Below are positions 5,580-6,504 of a stretch of 6,504 nt of DNA, piece after piece. This stretch comes from an uncultured Erysipelotrichaceae bacterium (GTDB lineage: Bacteria > Bacillota_I > Bacilli_A > Acholeplasmatales > Anaeroplasmataceae). Location: contig CADBQV010000094.1 of NCBI GenBank assembly GCA_902796895.1, positions 1-6,504 on the forward strand. The letters are read 5' to 3'. Each line of letters starts with the position of its first letter. Position 1 is the first letter of the stretch. The notes under the pieces were generated by a model. It did not search any database. It was given only the letters and a program-made list of their open reading frames with translations, and was not told the DNA's origin. A program made the position numbers and the translations under genes.

Positions 5580-6504
5580 ATTCTTCACCAGTTAGTGTAT
5601 ATTCATCGCAATCTAGAATCTTTACACTAATCCTTTCACCAAGTTGTAATTCTCTTTTTGAAGCTACATATATACAACCATCAATTTCATCAGGTGCATA
5701 TGCATAAGAACGACATACATACATATATGAATCACTATCATAATTAATAACAAAAACATCATCAAGAACTTTATTTAATAGCTTTTGATTATTCTCTAAA
5801 GCTATTTTTGATTGAGCTAGCATTAATTTTTCATAACGCTTTTGTTTTTCTGCTTCACTAATTATATTAGGATATTCTGTAGCCTTTGTTCCTTCTTCTA
5901 AGCTAAATGTAAAAGCACCAAGTCTATCAAATCTAACCTTTTTAATAAAATCAATTAGATTATCAATATCTATATCTTCTTCATATGGGAATCCTACAAT
6001 AAATGTTGTTCTTATTATAGATTCTGGTATTTCTTTTCTTATTTTATCAAATAAATTTAATAAATATTCTCTATTTCCTCTTCTTTTCATATAAGATAAT
6101 ATTTTATCCTCTGAATGTTGAATTGGAATATCAAAATATGGCATTACCTTTTTATTGTTTTTAATAAATTCAATTAATTCATCAGTTACAATATCAGGAT
6201 ATAAATATAATAATCTTATTTTAAAATCGCCATCAATTTTTACTAATTCTTTTAATAAATCAACGATTTTTAATTCTTTATAAATATCGTAACCATATTT
6301 AGTAGTATCTTGAGATATTAAATTTATTTCATAACAGCCATTATTAACTAATAATTTAACTTCTTCAGTAATATCTTCTATAGTTCTAGATTTTAAATTA
6401 CCACGAATTAATGGTATAGCACAAAAGGCGCATCTATTGAAGCAGCCTTCGCTAATTTTTACATATGCCATATAATTTGGAGTTGAATAAACTCTTTCAA
6501 GTGG
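5566..6504 (-). CDS. rimO: Ribosomal protein S12 methylthiotransferase RimO (C-terminal part, runs off right edge)
   Basis: Radical-SAM enzyme with two iron-sulfur clusters that adds a methylthio group to the conserved aspartate of ribosomal protein S12. The frame is open to 6504; 312 residues are visible, 11 of them upstream of an internal ATG at 6471 that is not the true start. Numbering from the first visible residue, the radical-SAM cysteines C21, C25 and C28 sit in KISEGCFNRCAFC. Then come LISQDTTKYG (62-71), YFDIPIQHSEDKIL (123-136) and FTFSLEEGTKA (198-208). A C-terminal TRAM domain (about 246-312) contains CRSYAYAPDEIDG; this variant of the DAPEIDG motif separates RimO from the tRNA enzyme MiaB. 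The N-terminal UPF0004 domain with the second cluster's cysteines lies outside. Odd: the usual GFPGET reads GFPYEE (Tyr174). It is the first visible gene of the operon and overlaps the HAD gene by 14 bases. Confidence 0.92.
   Translation of the reverse strand, partial: PLERVYSTPNYMAYVKISEGCFNRCAFCAIPLIRGNLKSRTIEDITEEVKLLVNNGCYEINLISQDTTKYGYDIYKELKIVDLLKELVKIDGDFKIRLLYLYPDIVTDELIEFIKNNKKVMPYFDIPIQHSEDKILSYMKRRGNREYLLNLFDKIRKEIPESIIRTTFIVGFPYEEDIDIDNLIDFIKKVRFDRLGAFTFSLEEGTKATEYPNIISEAEKQKRYEKLMLAQSKIALENNQKLLNKVLDDVFVINYDSDSYMYVCRSYAYAPDEIDGCIYVASKRELQLGERISVKILDCDEYTLTGEEYVSK
5585..5589 (-). promoter_or_regulatory. Ribosome binding site deciding the HAD phosphatase start
   Basis: GGTGA (5589-5585) lies inside the rimO coding end and pairs with the GGUGA part of the anti-Shine-Dalgarno complement. 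It is five bases from ATG 5579. The alternative GTG start at 5588 falls within this site and has no purine-rich stretch before it, so ATG 5579 is preferred. Confidence 0.6.

Noticed and set aside
5586..5588. GTG at 5588 as the HAD phosphatase start
   Set aside because: No ribosome site precedes it, and it lies inside the GGTGA site that serves the ATG at 5579.
5525..5707. 60-codon plus-strand open frame across the rimO/HAD junction
   Set aside because: It is antisense to two well-supported genes and shows no recognisable domain or start signal.
6469..6471. ATG at 6471 as the start of a 301-residue RimO
   Set aside because: The frame continues upstream to the window edge with residues (RVYSTPNY) that match RimO sequence before the radical-SAM motif. 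Starting here would remove the N-terminal cluster domain.
1..6504. Search for mobile elements, CRISPR arrays, tRNA or rRNA genes, toxin-antitoxin or defence genes
   Set aside because: No transposase, integrase, regular repeat-spacer pattern, cloverleaf or defence domain was seen on either strand. Every frame over about 300 bases that is not a shadow belongs to a known housekeeping or repair family.

Overview
The window is a compact, AT-rich bacterial segment. My hand counts of sampled lines give about 15-45% GC, mostly near 30%. Gene content (a J1-type RNase J, bacterial-type ProRS, a minimal RecQ, RimO, TrmL) and the strong AGGAGG-like ribosome sites point to a low-GC Bacillota. A Bacilli/Erysipelotrichia-like or Mollicutes-related lineage that keeps the standard code fits best. 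Every Trp codon I checked is TGG and the long frames are intact, so a Mycoplasma-type code is unlikely. The lineage is an inference, not something the sequence proves.

Layout from left to right: (1) Bases 1-606, minus strand, hold the N-terminal 202 codons of proS, which continues off the left edge. (2) Bases 607-777 are a divergent promoter region with a good sigma-A-type promoter in each direction. (3) Bases 778-2490, plus strand, are rnjA (RNase J), ended by a hairpin shared with the convergent recQ. (4) Bases 2513-3778, minus strand, are a short RecQ-family helicase with its own promoter, no visible Shine-Dalgarno site and almost no predicted leader. (5) Bases 3779-3911 carry the recQ promoter, a 23-bp-period direct repeat and the terminator of the next unit. 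(6) Bases 3912-6504, minus strand, are a tightly packed operon transcribed rimO (partial) - Cof-type HAD phosphatase - trmL - trxA. Its genes overlap by 14 and 1 bases and then sit 10 bases apart. The operon's promoter lies beyond the right edge.

Most of the genes serve translation and RNA: charging tRNA-Pro, mRNA decay and rRNA maturation, methylthiolation of ribosomal protein S12, and wobble-base methylation of tRNA. Thioredoxin and a HAD phosphatase share the operon, and a DNA-repair helicase stands alone. Both terminators use stop-codon sequence as part of their stems, which fits a compact genome.

I found no mobile element, CRISPR array, RNA gene or defence or toxin system. Nothing here looks like a new multi-gene system. 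The best leads are the recQ start and promoter arrangement, the atypical RecQ motifs, and substitutions at usually conserved positions in ProRS and RimO.
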